64,000 bases of DNA from Flagellimonas sp. 389 (GCF_018449435.1 NZ_JAHCMU010000016.1:1-64000); one strand, 5' to 3'. Shown: positions 7,631-17,229, numbered from the stretch's first letter. Translations and numbers: made by a program. The notes: generated from the sequence alone by a model not told the origin.

Positions 7631-8512
7631 ATGAAGCCCGTTATAGTACTTAATATTGAACAATTTGAACAAGAGGAATCACTTACCGATTTTTATAGTA
7701 ATGATCTATCACTGCATTTAAAAAAGAATGCGGACATTATTCATAAACCCCATAAACATGATTTTTTTCTGTGTGTACTGTTCACCAAAGGCACTGGCAA
7801 GCACGAAATAGATTTCAACTCCTATTCCGTAAACCCAGGGAGTTTATTTTTTCTAAAACCTGGTCAGACCCATTCTTGGGAGTTCGATACTGCCCCATCT
7901 GGTTATATCTTTTTTCATACCCAAGCGTTTTATGAATTCTTTTTTTCAAAAGGGAAACTCTCAAGTTTTCCATTTTATAATTCGTACAACAATGCATCGA
8001 CCATAACCTTACGGCCACAAGAATTGCCGCTGATAGCTAAATATTTTAACGAGATCAATACTGAATTCCATCAAAACGCTTTATACAAAAAGCAAAAAAT
8101 GGCCAGTCTTTTAAACCTTCTCTATATTGATGCAACCCGTCTGTTCAGTAATTTTGAATCTGAAATGAAGCCACTCTCCCCTACTTACCTGCAAACTTTG
8201 GAAGCTTTGGAGAATACCATAGAGCAGCATTACAGAACAGAGAAATCTGCAAAGTTTTTTGCGGATAAACTGCACATTTCCACAAAACATTTAAATAGGA
8301 TTACGAAAAGTACCTTGAACAAAACCACGACAGAACTCATCAATGAACGTGTTTTGCTAGAGGCGAAACGACTCATTGTATATTCCAAAGAATCGCTAAC
8401 TACCATTTCTGAAATTCTTGGGTATGACGATTATGCCTATTTTTCAAGGGTCTTTAAATTAAAAACAAACACGACACCTTTAGAGTTCAAAAAAAATTAT
8501 CGCCATTTATGA
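7631..8512 (+). CDS. AraC-family transcriptional regulator
   Basis: The protein (293 aa) has an N-terminal cupin-type sensing domain (HKPHKHDFFLCVLFTKGTG; NPGSLFFLKPGQTHSWEF) and a C-terminal pair of helix-turn-helix motifs (about 195-290), including SAKFFADKLHISTKHLNRI and the AraC signature segment ISEILGYDDYAYFSRVFKLKTNTTPLEFKK. It is expected to bind a small ligand and activate a nearby target. The divergent DUF983 gene is the closest candidate. The target is not identifiable from sequence. Confidence 0.9.
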   Translation: MKPVIVLNIEQFEQEESLTDFYSNDLSLHLKKNADIIHKPHKHDFFLCVLFTKGTGKHEIDFNSYSVNPGSLFFLKPGQTHSWEFDTAPSGYIFFHTQAFYEFFFSKGKLSSFPFYNSYNNASTITLRPQELPLIAKYFNEINTEFHQNALYKKQKMASLLNLLYIDATRLFSNFESEMKPLSPTYLQTLEALENTIEQHYRTEKSAKFFADKLHISTKHLNRITKSTLNKTTTELINERVLLEAKRLIVYSKESLTTISEILGYDDYAYFSRVFKLKTNTTPLEFKKNYRHL

Positions 8513-8525
8513 TAATCAAATATGC

Positions 8526-9311
8526 CTACCAGTTTGCCTTTATAAAAGATGCATCTACTTTCTTAAGTTCCACTTTCCCAAAAGGGAAACCATCGTAAGA
8601 AATCCATAAATGATAAATTTTACCAGCCTCTAAAACTAATGGCAGCTCACTTTTGCCAATGGTGAATTTCATAAACTCAGGGTTTAAATGAACGATGGTG
8701 TGACTGTTATTTTTAATCTTGGATATAAGTTTGTTATTTCCGTTTAATTTAAAAACTAAGCCTGAGCCTACAAATCGTTTCGGACGGTACATATGAACCA
8801 CTGCTTTCCTTTGTTCCTTAATAGTCGTAATAGCATTTTTGATCTTGGTATTCTCAGTGATGCTCAAATTTAGTTTTGGTTTTACCGATTTCACATCAAC
8901 TTTCTTAGGTATACTGTCAGAAGGCATTTTAATTGGTGAATGGGTATCAAGAGTAGTCTTTGTTTGACGTTGTGTGATTTGTTCTGAAGTAGTTGTTGGA
9001 TTCGCTATGGAATCTTCTATCCCTATTTTGTTGGTTTTTATTTCTTTCTCTTTTTTCAAAACTGTTTTAGGGAGCTCATCAATAGTCTCTTTTTGAACAT
9101 CTAGTGTGTTGGGCCAGTAATTATATACCATAACTGCCGCCATAATAAGTATAAATCCTATTGTTAATCTTCTAAAGAAATTCCATGATGATTTTACACG
9201 AATTCTAGGATGAATGGTTTTCCAGACCTTTTCTTTATCATAGGGCACACCAGGAACTTGGTTTAGTTCTGCTATTTTGCTTTTAAAAAAATGGTCAAAT
9301 TCTTCTTTCAT
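8526..9311 (-). CDS. Transmembrane anti-sigma factor with C-terminal DUF2846-like domain
   Basis: The first 50 residues (KEEFDHFFKSKIAELNQVPG and KEKVWKTIHPRIRVK) look like the cytoplasmic part of flavobacterial anti-sigma factors. One transmembrane helix follows (about 47-66, LTIGFILIMAAVMVYNYW), then a Lys/Thr-rich linker, then a C-terminal periplasmic domain (about 168-261). That domain aligns with most of the secreted 136-residue protein at 9883-10293: shared V-x-x-YRP, VG, VF-x-L, LEAGK-x-Y, GF-x-x-GK and a final V-x-A-x-F. The start overlaps the ECF sigma gene by four bases (ATGA), so sigma and anti-sigma are translationally coupled. The ligand or signal is unknown. Confidence 0.75.
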   Translation of the reverse strand: MKEEFDHFFKSKIAELNQVPGVPYDKEKVWKTIHPRIRVKSSWNFFRRLTIGFILIMAAVMVYNYWPNTLDVQKETIDELPKTVLKKEKEIKTNKIGIEDSIANPTTTSEQITQRQTKTTLDTHSPIKMPSDSIPKKVDVKSVKPKLNLSITENTKIKNAITTIKEQRKAVVHMYRPKRFVGSGLVFKLNGNNKLISKIKNNSHTIVHLNPEFMKFTIGKSELPLVLEAGKIYHLWISYDGFPFGKVELKKVDASFIKANW

Positions 9312-9835
9312 ATATTAGTTTTGGCCATTAAAATTTTTAGCATTCTCCTACTTTTGGCAAGCTGGGACCTAGAGGTACTCTCTTTTATACCAAGCTGCTG
9401 TGCAATTTCTTTGTGTGAGAAGCCTTCGATTGCAAACAGATTAAAAACGGTTCTGTACCCTATAGGCAAAGCAACAACAAGTGAATAGATATCCTCTGCT
9501 TCCAAAATACCTTCGACTTTGAACGCAGTCTCTACCGTATTCATTTCCAATTCATTAAAAACAAGCCGCTCTTTTTTACGCAAGAACATAAGGCATTCAT
9601 TGATCATAATACGCTTTATCCACCCCTCAAAACTTGGAGCGTCTCTATATTCAACGTTTGAAAGATTCAAAAACACTTTTATAAAACCTTCAGATACGAT
9701 TTCCTCGGCGTCTTCTTTTTGTTTGACATACCGGTAGCAATGCACGAACATTTTCTCAGCATAAGAATTATAAAGTAACTTTTGCGCCTTTCTGTTGCCT
9801 TTAAGGCATAGTTTTACGGTACGTTTTTCTATCAA
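9308..9835 (-). CDS. ECF-type RNA polymerase sigma factor
   Basis: The 175-residue protein has sigma region 2 (about 10-75: KLLYNSYAEKMFVHCYRYVKQKEDAEEIVSEGFIKVF, GWIKRIMINECL) and sigma region 4 (about 115-170: LPIGYRTVFNLFAIEGFSHKEIAQQLGIKESTSRSQLAKSRRML). It should direct RNA polymerase to promoters of an extracytoplasmic response regulon and be held inactive by the overlapping downstream anti-sigma gene. The small secreted DUF2846 protein lies just downstream on its minus-strand upstream side (9883-10293) and is a likely regulon member. The absence of a SusC/SusD pair makes a polysaccharide-uptake role less likely. Confidence 0.92.
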   Translation of the reverse strand: MIEKRTVKLCLKGNRKAQKLLYNSYAEKMFVHCYRYVKQKEDAEEIVSEGFIKVFLNLSNVEYRDAPSFEGWIKRIMINECLMFLRKKERLVFNELEMNTVETAFKVEGILEAEDIYSLVVALPIGYRTVFNLFAIEGFSHKEIAQQLGIKESTSRSQLAKSRRMLKILMAKTNI

Positions 9836-9882
9836 ACCACGCTCTTTAAAAACCAGTAATGTATAGTGCTATTACCATGCTA

Positions 9883-10293
9883 TTACTCTTTTGCTGCCAG
9901 TTTCATGGGTTTGTGTTCAAATTCTTGTTCTGCAAAACGTGCTGTTACTTCCACCAAGTCAAGTTTCCCTATATAAAAACCTTGCTGTATGAAGGAGCGT
10001 AGATAATAGGATTTTCCTGCCTCTAAATCGATGGTTACCTCCTTCTTTTTTATACCAAAAGTTGTTTTTCCAGGTTTTAAGGACAAGATAAAGTACTTTC
10101 CATTTCTGATTTTTGCATACTTTTCTCCATTTAGTTTTAAATTGAACACCCATGCAAATCCAACTAAATTAGCAGGGCGGTAAATATACACCCTGGCATT
10201 TTGTATTGGGTCTATGTTATCATTATTGGCAGAAACATCTGTGTTTCCTAAAAGTGAAAGAGTTATACAAAATTTAATTAAGGTAGTTTTCAT
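9883..10293 (-). CDS. Secreted DUF2846-like protein
   Basis: The protein (136 aa) has a signal peptide (MKTTLIKFCITLSLLG, cleavage near SANN at about 22) and a single beta-rich domain: ARVYIYRPANLVGFAWVF, then NGKYFILSLKPGKTTF and LEAGKSYYLRSF, then GFYIGKLDLVEV. This fits DUF2846, a family with no established function. It is the same domain as the periplasmic end of the anti-sigma factor encoded at 8526-9311. It lies immediately upstream of the sigma gene on the same strand, 47 nt away, so it could be co-transcribed with the pair or be the product that the system regulates. Confidence 0.8.
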   Translation of the reverse strand: MKTTLIKFCITLSLLGNTDVSANNDNIDPIQNARVYIYRPANLVGFAWVFNLKLNGEKYAKIRNGKYFILSLKPGKTTFGIKKKEVTIDLEAGKSYYLRSFIQQGFYIGKLDLVEVTARFAEQEFEHKPMKLAAKE

Positions 10294-10404
10294 AAGTATA
10301 GATTAAAGGTTAAAACAAAATACATTACTGCACTATCTATATATAGAATGCACAAAAATGGCCATTCGCTGCCTGTATACTTAAAATTTAAATCTATTAG
10401 GAGT

Positions 10405-11205
10405 TTACCGCAATAACAATACTGGAATATCTAATTTTCGTAATAGTGGTTTCACAGATGCTGTCACCTTGGAACCTTTGGGCTCTTTGGCTATGCACAA
10501 TATTTGAGTGTTTGTTTTTAGTACATAAGAAGCTAAACCGTCCAAAGCGTTTGCACCCTCAGAGAATACATAGGAAGTAGCATTCGTATTGCCCTTTTCT
10601 TCTTTCTGGGTTTCTTTATTCGAATCGCGAACACTAAAGTGCTTTATGCGCTTGGAGGTTTCTTGCTTCAAATTATCCAAGATTTCTAAACTACTTTTAT
10701 TTTGTATCGTACCATAGATTCCAAGAGAGATATCTTTATAAGAATCCAGCGTATTGCCTTCTCCAACGATAAGAACATTTACGTTGCTTTCATTTAGAAG
10801 GTATCCCGTAAGATCATCGGATAGAAAACCAATCAATTTTGGTCTTTCTTTTCCTAAAATTACAATATCCGGTTGACGCTGCTCTATATGTCTTTGAATT
10901 GTATTTTTTACATTGCCATAAGATATTTGATAGCCAATTTTAACGCCTTCTTCTGCTATGGTCTTTTGAATGAGCTCTTCCAATTTACTTTTAGTGCTAC
11001 GGCTTTCCTGGTGTATACCCCTTATTGCGGATAGTTGATTTTCAGATTTAACCACATCTGTTGGCGCTTTAACATGAAAAACATCTATACTGCCATGTAT
11101 TGTTTTCGCTAATTGTACGGCGTTTTTTAAAGCATTTTCAGATGATTTGGACAAGTCCATCAATACCAATAAGTTATATTTTGTATTGAGGTCTTTTTGA
11201 TTCAT
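10405..11205 (-). CDS. Universal stress protein, tandem UspA domains
   Basis: The protein (266 aa) has an N-terminal Usp domain (residues 10-147) beginning NLLVLMDLSKSSENALKNAVQLAK and ending with PDIVILGKERP...NVNVLIVGEG, the usual core of the ATP-binding Usp fold, although the G-2x-G-9x-G(S/T) loop is incomplete. The second half (about 155-266) is a more diverged Usp domain (ISLGIYGTIQNKSSLEILDNLK; QILCIAKEPK). Such two-domain proteins are cytoplasmic and accumulate under stress. No operon partner is evident. Confidence 0.85.
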   Translation of the reverse strand: MNQKDLNTKYNLLVLMDLSKSSENALKNAVQLAKTIHGSIDVFHVKAPTDVVKSENQLSAIRGIHQESRSTKSKLEELIQKTIAEEGVKIGYQISYGNVKNTIQRHIEQRQPDIVILGKERPKLIGFLSDDLTGYLLNESNVNVLIVGEGNTLDSYKDISLGIYGTIQNKSSLEILDNLKQETSKRIKHFSVRDSNKETQKEEKGNTNATSYVFSEGANALDGLASYVLKTNTQILCIAKEPKGSKVTASVKPLLRKLDIPVLLLR

Positions 11206-11360
11206 GTGCCGCCTATTTTACTTATTGGATGAAAGATATACCCTTAAAAATAATACTATAACGGTTATAAATTAATAGTTTAACTTTTGATTAATACGAG
11301 TAACCTATTGAAGTAGAATGTCCAAAGAAGTCACCGTTGACCATACTGGCAAAACTGGTT

Positions 11361-12197
11361 TTAAAATGTTTCTTCCAAGAGTTTTTGTAGGCTTGCCCAC
11401 GATTTTTCATCTGCCTCGGCGTTGTATTCCAACGGTAGATCAAATTTTTCACCATTGGCATCTGCCGCTTTACTGGTAAAGCTATGTTTTACACCAGGAT
11501 AGGAAATATAGTCATAGTCGGCACCAATGGAATCCATCGTCTTTTTGAAGGCTATCACCGATTCTGGACTAATAAATGGGTCATCCGCACCATTGCATAC
11601 CAATACGGCAGCTTTTAATTCGCTACTGGGCATCACGGGAAGTTCCACACCGCTATGAAAAGCAGCTACGGCATCCAATTCCGCTCCCGCATTTGCCATG
11701 GTCAAGACTACACTTCCCCCAAAGCAATAACCAATGGCCGCAATGTTTTCAGCATCTACTGATTCATGTTTTTGTAGCAACTCCATCGCCGCATTAAAAC
11801 GGGCTTTGGCTTCTGGAAGATTGGTCATAACGCTCATGGCAAATTTGCCGGCATCATCTGGGTGTTCTGCCTGTTTTCCGCCACCATACATATCAACGGC
11901 CAGTGCGGTATACCCAAGTTCCGCTAGCATATCGGCGCGCTCACGCACATAGTCGTTGTGCCCCCACCATTCATGTACGATCAGTACTCCAGGACATTTT
12001 TCTGGATTATTCGCATTAAAAGCTATATATCCTTTTAAGTTGGTCGAGTCCGATGCATAAGTAACCTCCTCTCCTTTTACTTTCACGGGTAGTTCTTCAG
12101 CAATAGGCTCCTCAACTTTTTTGTTCTCGGTCTTTTGTTTACAAGATGCTACGATTATCATACAAAGGCATAGCGAAAAAAAGGTCAATCGTTTCAT
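11361..12197 (-). CDS. Dienelactone hydrolase family lipoprotein
   Basis: The protein (278 aa) carries a lipoprotein signal ending IIVASC. The mature part is an alpha/beta hydrolase of the dienelactone hydrolase type: HEWWGHNDYVRERADMLAELGY, then the nucleophile elbow GYCFGG (Cys in the serine position, typical of this family), an aspartate in GADDPFISP, and a histidine in GVKHSFTS, giving a Cys-Asp-His triad. It would cleave a lactone or ester in the periplasm; the substrate is not known. The GYCFGG motif rules out a standard serine esterase. Confidence 0.9.
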   Translation of the reverse strand: MKRLTFFSLCLCMIIVASCKQKTENKKVEEPIAEELPVKVKGEEVTYASDSTNLKGYIAFNANNPEKCPGVLIVHEWWGHNDYVRERADMLAELGYTALAVDMYGGGKQAEHPDDAGKFAMSVMTNLPEAKARFNAAMELLQKHESVDAENIAAIGYCFGGSVVLTMANAGAELDAVAAFHSGVELPVMPSSELKAAVLVCNGADDPFISPESVIAFKKTMDSIGADYDYISYPGVKHSFTSKAADANGEKFDLPLEYNAEADEKSWASLQKLLEETF

Positions 12198-12299
12198 TTT
12201 CTATGGTTTTATAGATGGATTTAAAGATAACCAAAGTAGTTCGGTTTTTGGTTCCTCTTTCGTACTTCCTGCTTCAATTTTAACAATGTAAGACATCCG

Positions 12300-13673
12300 T
12301 TAAAGCAGGTGTTTAATTTTCTTCACCCACTTTATAGGAATGGTATAAGGCGCATAACGTACCGGAACATCAATCCAGGTAGCTCTTTTAACAATGGCTT
12401 TTTTGTGGGAGAACAAATCGAAAGTATGCTTGCCATGATAACCGCCAATACCCGAGCCCCCTACTCCACCAAAAGGTAATTTTTTGTTGATGATCTGAAC
12501 TATGGTATCGTTTATCGCACCTCCACCAAAACCGTACTTGGCAATAATTCTTTTCTGAAACCGTTTATCGTTCGAAAATATATAGAGTGCCAAGGGTTTA
12601 TCATAGTTGGTCAAGTACGTATCGATATCATCTTCAGATTCATAGGAAATAATGGGTAATATCGGTCCAAAGATTTCATCCGCCATGGCTCCTTCATTAA
12701 AATTGGGTTCGTGTACCAAGGTTGGCGCTATATACAGTTCCCCATCATCAAAACTCCCACCAAACAAGACATCTTCTCCTTTCAAGATTTCTTTCAACTT
12801 ATTGTAATGGCCTTCTGTTGCTATTCTTGCAAAATCATCGGATTTTTCAATATCCTTGCCATAAGATTTTTCGATATGCTGTTTCAACCCAGCAACCAGT
12901 TCGTCCTTTTTGGAAGAATGGACTAAAATATAATCAGGCGCTATACAGGTCTGTCCTGCATTTAAGAACTTGCCCCAAACAATACGCTTAGCTGCCAATT
13001 GTATAGACGCAGTTGCATCGACGATACAGGGGTTCTTCCCGCTCAGCTCCAAGGTAACCGGGGTAAGATGCTCGGCGGCACTTTTGTACACAATTTTACC
13101 GACCCGACTGCTTCCTGTAAAAAAGATGTAGTCCCATTTTTTTGATAGCAGCTCTTGCGAAACAGAAATTCCACCTTCAACTACGCTCACATATTCTTTT
13201 GGAAACACATTTTCAATAAGCTTGACAATAATTTTAGAGGTGTTCGGGCTAAGTTCCGATGGTTTTAAAACAACAGTGTTACCAGCTGCCAAAGCTCCGA
13301 TTAAAGGAGATATAGATAACAAAAAGGGGTAGTTCCATGGAGCAATGACCAATACATTGCCAAACGGTTCAGGATAGATCCAATCCGAAGAAGGAAAATT
13401 GGTCCAAATTGATTTTACTTTGGTGGGTTTGGCCCAAAACTCCAGATTATCTATGGCATATTTCAGTTCGGAAAGTACCATTTGCGTTTCGCTCGCCAGT
13501 GCCTCAAACTTTGGTTTTTTAAAATCTGCATAGAGTGCATCACAAATAGCATCTTCATGCAAAATCAATTCCTTATGAAAACCCTTAAGAAGTTGTTTGC
13601 GATATGCAATATCCTTGGTTTGCTGTGTTTTAAAAAACTTGCTTTGCTCCTGTACTAGATTGTCGATCATCAT
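12300..13673 (-). CDS. Aldehyde dehydrogenase (class 3 type)
   Basis: This NAD(P)-dependent aldehyde dehydrogenase (457 aa) oxidises aldehydes to acids. It is shorter than the roughly 490-residue class 1/2 enzymes, matching the class 3 (ALDH3) group. Motifs: APWNYPFLLS, GNTVVLKPSELS, the cofactor-contact FFTGSSRVGK, the general-base glutamate in TLELSGKNP, the catalytic cysteine in NAGQTCIAPDY, and EIFGPILP. A hydrophobic or basic C-terminal tail (YTIPIKWVKKIKHLL) could associate with membranes, as in fatty-aldehyde dehydrogenases. The coding region starts with two consecutive methionines, so the exact start may be one codon later. No cytoplasmic pathway partner is adjacent. Confidence 0.93.
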   Translation of the reverse strand: MMIDNLVQEQSKFFKTQQTKDIAYRKQLLKGFHKELILHEDAICDALYADFKKPKFEALASETQMVLSELKYAIDNLEFWAKPTKVKSIWTNFPSSDWIYPEPFGNVLVIAPWNYPFLLSISPLIGALAAGNTVVLKPSELSPNTSKIIVKLIENVFPKEYVSVVEGGISVSQELLSKKWDYIFFTGSSRVGKIVYKSAAEHLTPVTLELSGKNPCIVDATASIQLAAKRIVWGKFLNAGQTCIAPDYILVHSSKKDELVAGLKQHIEKSYGKDIEKSDDFARIATEGHYNKLKEILKGEDVLFGGSFDDGELYIAPTLVHEPNFNEGAMADEIFGPILPIISYESEDDIDTYLTNYDKPLALYIFSNDKRFQKRIIAKYGFGGGAINDTIVQIINKKLPFGGVGGSGIGGYHGKHTFDLFSHKKAIVKRATWIDVPVRYAPYTIPIKWVKKIKHLL

Positions 13674-13822
13674 TTAAGTTCTACTATATTCTCTTTTCTC
13701 AAGTTATCAAAAATAAGCAGATAATCTGAAGCATAAAGTTATGCCAGATGAAAGAATAGTACCAATCGTAATCTACCGATTCAATTGAACAGCGAAGAGT
13801 TATGGAATTTTTACGGCTAATC

Positions 13823-14617
13823 CTAAAATGTAACTTCTTGGGATTCTCCGTCGGGAAGTGTTATCGTAGCTTGGTTATCGCATTGACCTTCACCAAAATC
13901 TACATTGATGATAAAACCATTCTTATCAACATTCATGCTTCCACCAATTAAGTGTTCGCATGTAAGGCTACCTTTTAAATCATCTACGGTTTCTACCATA
14001 TACGTTGTGCCGTTTGCCTCAACTTTCCAGTTTCCACTTAGGCTAAACGTGCTACTGCCCAAAGTATCGCCAAAATTAAAGCTAAACGTTTTTGCTCCAC
14101 TTTCAGTAACCAAAGTTCCCACTTCTGTTTCAACGGTCATGGAACTGGTCACGGTAAACGAAACTGTATTCTGGTCAGGAGCGTTCGTAAGTACATAGTT
14201 TCGAGTACCATTTATCTTCAGGTTACCAACATAAAAATCAGCATACGTTGCCGTGAAAGCCGAAGATTCATTTTCAGCAGCATAGGTAATGGTCAAATTA
14301 CCATTGATATAATCGGTTCCATTAATTGTACAATTATTGAAAGATACCACAAAACCTGTTTGGGAAAATTCAGCTGAATAGCAATCATCGGAACTGCTAA
14401 AAGACTTGCCGGCCGTTGTATCGTTCAAGAAAATCTCGGCCAAAACAGTATCGACCGTACTAGCAATTTTATCTGTTTCCAAAACAGTCTGTAGTTCGGT
14501 CTGTGTAAAATCTTCGCTAGTACCTGGGGTATTTTCGTCTTCACTACAGCTCTGCAAACCTATTACAGCAAAAACTGCAAACCACAGTTTAAAAGCTAAA
14601 TATCTAGAATTTTTCAT
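13823..14617 (-). CDS. Uncharacterised lipoprotein
   Basis: The protein (264 aa) has a signal peptide with lipobox LQSC and an acidic linker (SEDENTPGTSED). The rest is rich in T, S, N and V with alternating strand patterns (NGNLTITYAAENES, FTVTSSMTVETEVGTLV, STFSLSGNWKVEANGTTY), suggesting an all-beta surface domain. Two cysteines near the C-terminus (CEHLIGG, GQCDNQ) and two in the middle (DDCYSAEF, NNCTINGT) may form disulfides. I do not recognise a family. It lies 111 nt downstream of the Gfo/Idh gene on the same strand. Confidence 0.75.
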   Translation of the reverse strand: MKNSRYLAFKLWFAVFAVIGLQSCSEDENTPGTSEDFTQTELQTVLETDKIASTVDTVLAEIFLNDTTAGKSFSSSDDCYSAEFSQTGFVVSFNNCTINGTDYINGNLTITYAAENESSAFTATYADFYVGNLKINGTRNYVLTNAPDQNTVSFTVTSSMTVETEVGTLVTESGAKTFSFNFGDTLGSSTFSLSGNWKVEANGTTYMVETVDDLKGSLTCEHLIGGSMNVDKNGFIINVDFGEGQCDNQATITLPDGESQEVTF

Positions 14618-14728
14618 GATACTATATACCTTTGAGTCATGCTGTGCTAACGAAAACTGAAGCCGTTTTAGTATAGTTTTTTCAAGTAATCGATGAAAAA
14701 CATAGACCAGAAAATAATAATCTAGGAT

Positions 14729-15919
14729 TTACGATGCTATTATTTTGGTTTGATCCGCATTGAATTGCATACGTTGTCCAGACCAATACGAAGCTGCCGC
14801 AAGATGTGATGGCTTTACAGCGTTAAGCCCTACTTCGATGGGAGCGCTTAGTCTTGTTTTCCCTTTTATTGCATCTAAAAAGTTCTTTGCATGTGCGTAG
14901 GTGAGGTTTTCGGCATTCTGAAAGGCCATGGGTTTGCCCTTATGGGGCGTATACCTATAGCCCGAACGAAAGAGTTCCAATTTTCCTTCGGTACCGTGAA
15001 AAAGAACGGAATCGTGTTGGTTCTTAATAGGTAGTATGCTACATTCAAATGTAAAGTTCCATCCCCCTTTATATTGAACAATTGTGTTTACCGTATCAGG
15101 GTTGGTCCTATCATCTTTCATGTGATAAATACCTCCCGTGGTGACTGCATTTAACGGGTTGGTATCATCCATCATCCATTGCGCCACATCACCCCAATGG
15201 GTCAACAAATCGGATAGTATGCCGGTGCCGTATTCCTTATAATGCCTCCAACCATCATATCTTGGCCAATAATACTCTGTTTTTGGTGCAGGTCCCAAGA
15301 ACATATCCCATTTAAAATTTTCAGGTTTGGGCCGCTGTTCTAATTGTCTCCGTTGCCACCCAAAATTGCTCCAAACCGCTCTAACAAAAACGATATCCCC
15401 TAATTTTTTCGAGCCTCCAAAAAATTCTTCCTTCACCCGCTGGTACATTTGCGCGCTACGCTGTTGCGTACCTGTTTGACAGATTACATTGCTGCCTACT
15501 ACGGCTTCCTTTAGCTCAGTTCCTTCATCAAAATGTAATGTCACCGGTTTTTCCAGCAATAGGTGTTTTCCAGCTTCAAGTATTTGGATTGCATAATTTT
15601 TATGCAAATGGTCAGGAGTTGCCAGTAGCACCGCATCTACATTTTTGTTGGTCAGGACTTCATCCAAATTGTACGTCATTGGTATGTCCCCAAGAGCTAG
15701 ATAATCGATGGTCCTTTTTACCTGTTCGTCCCAAACATCACAAAATATTACCGGTTTTATTTGATTGGTCTTGAGCATCTCTCCCAATACCCATCTGCCT
15801 CTTCTTCCCGCGCCTACTACGGCAATACCAATTTTATCATTTGCACCTAAAATATTGCCATAGGAAACTGCGGTTAGAGCTGCTGCTCCCGTACCAACGA
15901 TAAAATCTCTTCTTTTCAT
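14729..15919 (-). CDS. Gfo/Idh/MocA oxidoreductase with Tat signal
   Basis: The protein (396 aa) starts with a twin-arginine type signal (MKRRDFIVGTGAAAL), predicting export of a folded, cofactor-loaded enzyme. The Rossmann fold begins IGIAVVGAGRRGRW; the conserved EKPV of the family is in LLEKPVTLHFDEG (about residue 122), and the C-terminal half has the Gfo/Idh barrel (GTGILSDLLTHWGDVAQW). These exported enzymes oxidise or reduce sugars and sugar derivatives using tightly bound NAD(P). It begins 11 nt after the exported alpha/beta hydrolase, so the two probably form an operon. Confidence 0.92.
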   Translation of the reverse strand: MKRRDFIVGTGAAALTAVSYGNILGANDKIGIAVVGAGRRGRWVLGEMLKTNQIKPVIFCDVWDEQVKRTIDYLALGDIPMTYNLDEVLTNKNVDAVLLATPDHLHKNYAIQILEAGKHLLLEKPVTLHFDEGTELKEAVVGSNVICQTGTQQRSAQMYQRVKEEFFGGSKKLGDIVFVRAVWSNFGWQRRQLEQRPKPENFKWDMFLGPAPKTEYYWPRYDGWRHYKEYGTGILSDLLTHWGDVAQWMMDDTNPLNAVTTGGIYHMKDDRTNPDTVNTIVQYKGGWNFTFECSILPIKNQHDSVLFHGTEGKLELFRSGYRYTPHKGKPMAFQNAENLTYAHAKNFLDAIKGKTRLSAPIEVGLNAVKPSHLAAASYWSGQRMQFNADQTKIIAS

Positions 15920-15930
15920 GGTGTTACTAG

Positions 15931-17229
15931 TTATTCATTTCCTGCGGATGCATGGAGTAATTCCATCCCAACCGAAGTTCTTGGCTTAAAACCCTTCCAA
16001 TCCCCTGTATTTGAATCTGGTTCTAGATTTAAATAGTCACTGTAGTCCTCCCCTTTTAAATACGTGCCCAAAAAAGCGGTTATAAAATGCTGATTGACAT
16101 TGTTGATTCTTCTCATATCCCAAACTGAATCCGCATACCTTAAATATTCATCAATATGTAACCCTTCTTGCATTGTTGCAGGTGCTGGCGGATTGGGAGC
16201 AACGTTGTGCCTTGCATTTATGTAGGTCAACAAATAACGGTCACTGTTTACGGTCCCTTCATAAATGGCCTTGATTCCTTTTTCATATCCGGAAATATCG
16301 TCCTCGCTACCTGCTACAAAAAACGTAGGGGTTTTTAGACCTGCAAGACCAGTCTCATCCCATACCCCATTGGCCATTCCCCAAGGCGCCAGTGCTACAA
16401 ACGCTTTTATTCGTGTATCAATGGAAGCGGTATAGAATTCATAGGCCATGCCGAGTTTATCCAATGCATCACTGCCTCCTGTCATCGATTTAAAAAAAGC
16501 TATTGCCGCTTTGCTATAACCAGCACCACATGTATTAAGACCTCCATAGCCGCCCATAGAATAGCCAACGAGTCCTGTATTGGAAGTATCTACCAAATTG
16601 ATAAGGAAACTATCGCTTGTGGTTGTGGAAAGCCGTTCAATCTCGTTTAAAACAAATAACTGGTCCAACGACCTGTTTGCTAAAGTACTCGTAAAATTAG
16701 CAGCATCTTTATATGTAGAATCGGTATGGTCAATGGAAACCACTACGTATCCTTTTGATGCCAAGTTTTCTGATAGGTATGTGAACAAAAATCGTGAGCC
16801 CACATATCCATGGGATAAAATTACCAACGGAAACTTCCCCTTATCTTTAATAATAGCAGCATCCCTAAGTGCCCGACCTTGAAAAGTGAAAGGGATGACA
16901 GGACGGCCTTCAGTAGCATTTTTCCCTAGTACTTGAGTGTACGTTTCCAGTTCTTCAACATTTTCTGGAATATTTGCCGGATACCAGACTTCTACAGTGA
17001 TAGGACGGTCATACTGCTCCCCCTTACCATCTTTAATACTCAGTACATTCAACTGATCTTTATGCACTAAATCGATGGTCTTGACTCCAACGCCATAAGT
17101 GCCACGATGAGCCAGTTCAGGGGCATCTGGTAGTGCATCCCCAATCAAGAATTCACTTTGTGAATGTACGTTTTGACAAATCAAAAAAGAAAAAATAATA
17201 GAAAGGAAAAAATAAGCCGGTCTGGTCAT
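15931..17229 (-). CDS. Exported alpha/beta hydrolase (PAF-acetylhydrolase-like)
   Basis: The protein (432 aa) has a signal peptide (FFLSIIFSFLICQNVHSQ). Hydrolase features are the oxyanion strand FPLVILSHGYVGSRF, the nucleophile elbow GYSMGGYGG (about residue 222), an acidic residue in FVAGSEDDISGYE and a histidine in ARHNVAPNPP. The arrangement resembles the dienelactone hydrolase/platelet-activating-factor acetylhydrolase group of long alpha/beta hydrolases. It is the first gene of a probable operon with the Tat-exported Gfo/Idh oxidoreductase. The substrate is unknown; an ester is most likely. Confidence 0.85.
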   Translation of the reverse strand: MTRPAYFFLSIIFSFLICQNVHSQSEFLIGDALPDAPELAHRGTYGVGVKTIDLVHKDQLNVLSIKDGKGEQYDRPITVEVWYPANIPENVEELETYTQVLGKNATEGRPVIPFTFQGRALRDAAIIKDKGKFPLVILSHGYVGSRFLFTYLSENLASKGYVVVSIDHTDSTYKDAANFTSTLANRSLDQLFVLNEIERLSTTTSDSFLINLVDTSNTGLVGYSMGGYGGLNTCGAGYSKAAIAFFKSMTGGSDALDKLGMAYEFYTASIDTRIKAFVALAPWGMANGVWDETGLAGLKTPTFFVAGSEDDISGYEKGIKAIYEGTVNSDRYLLTYINARHNVAPNPPAPATMQEGLHIDEYLRYADSVWDMRRINNVNQHFITAFLGTYLKGEDYSDYLNLEPDSNTGDWKGFKPRTSVGMELLHASAGNE

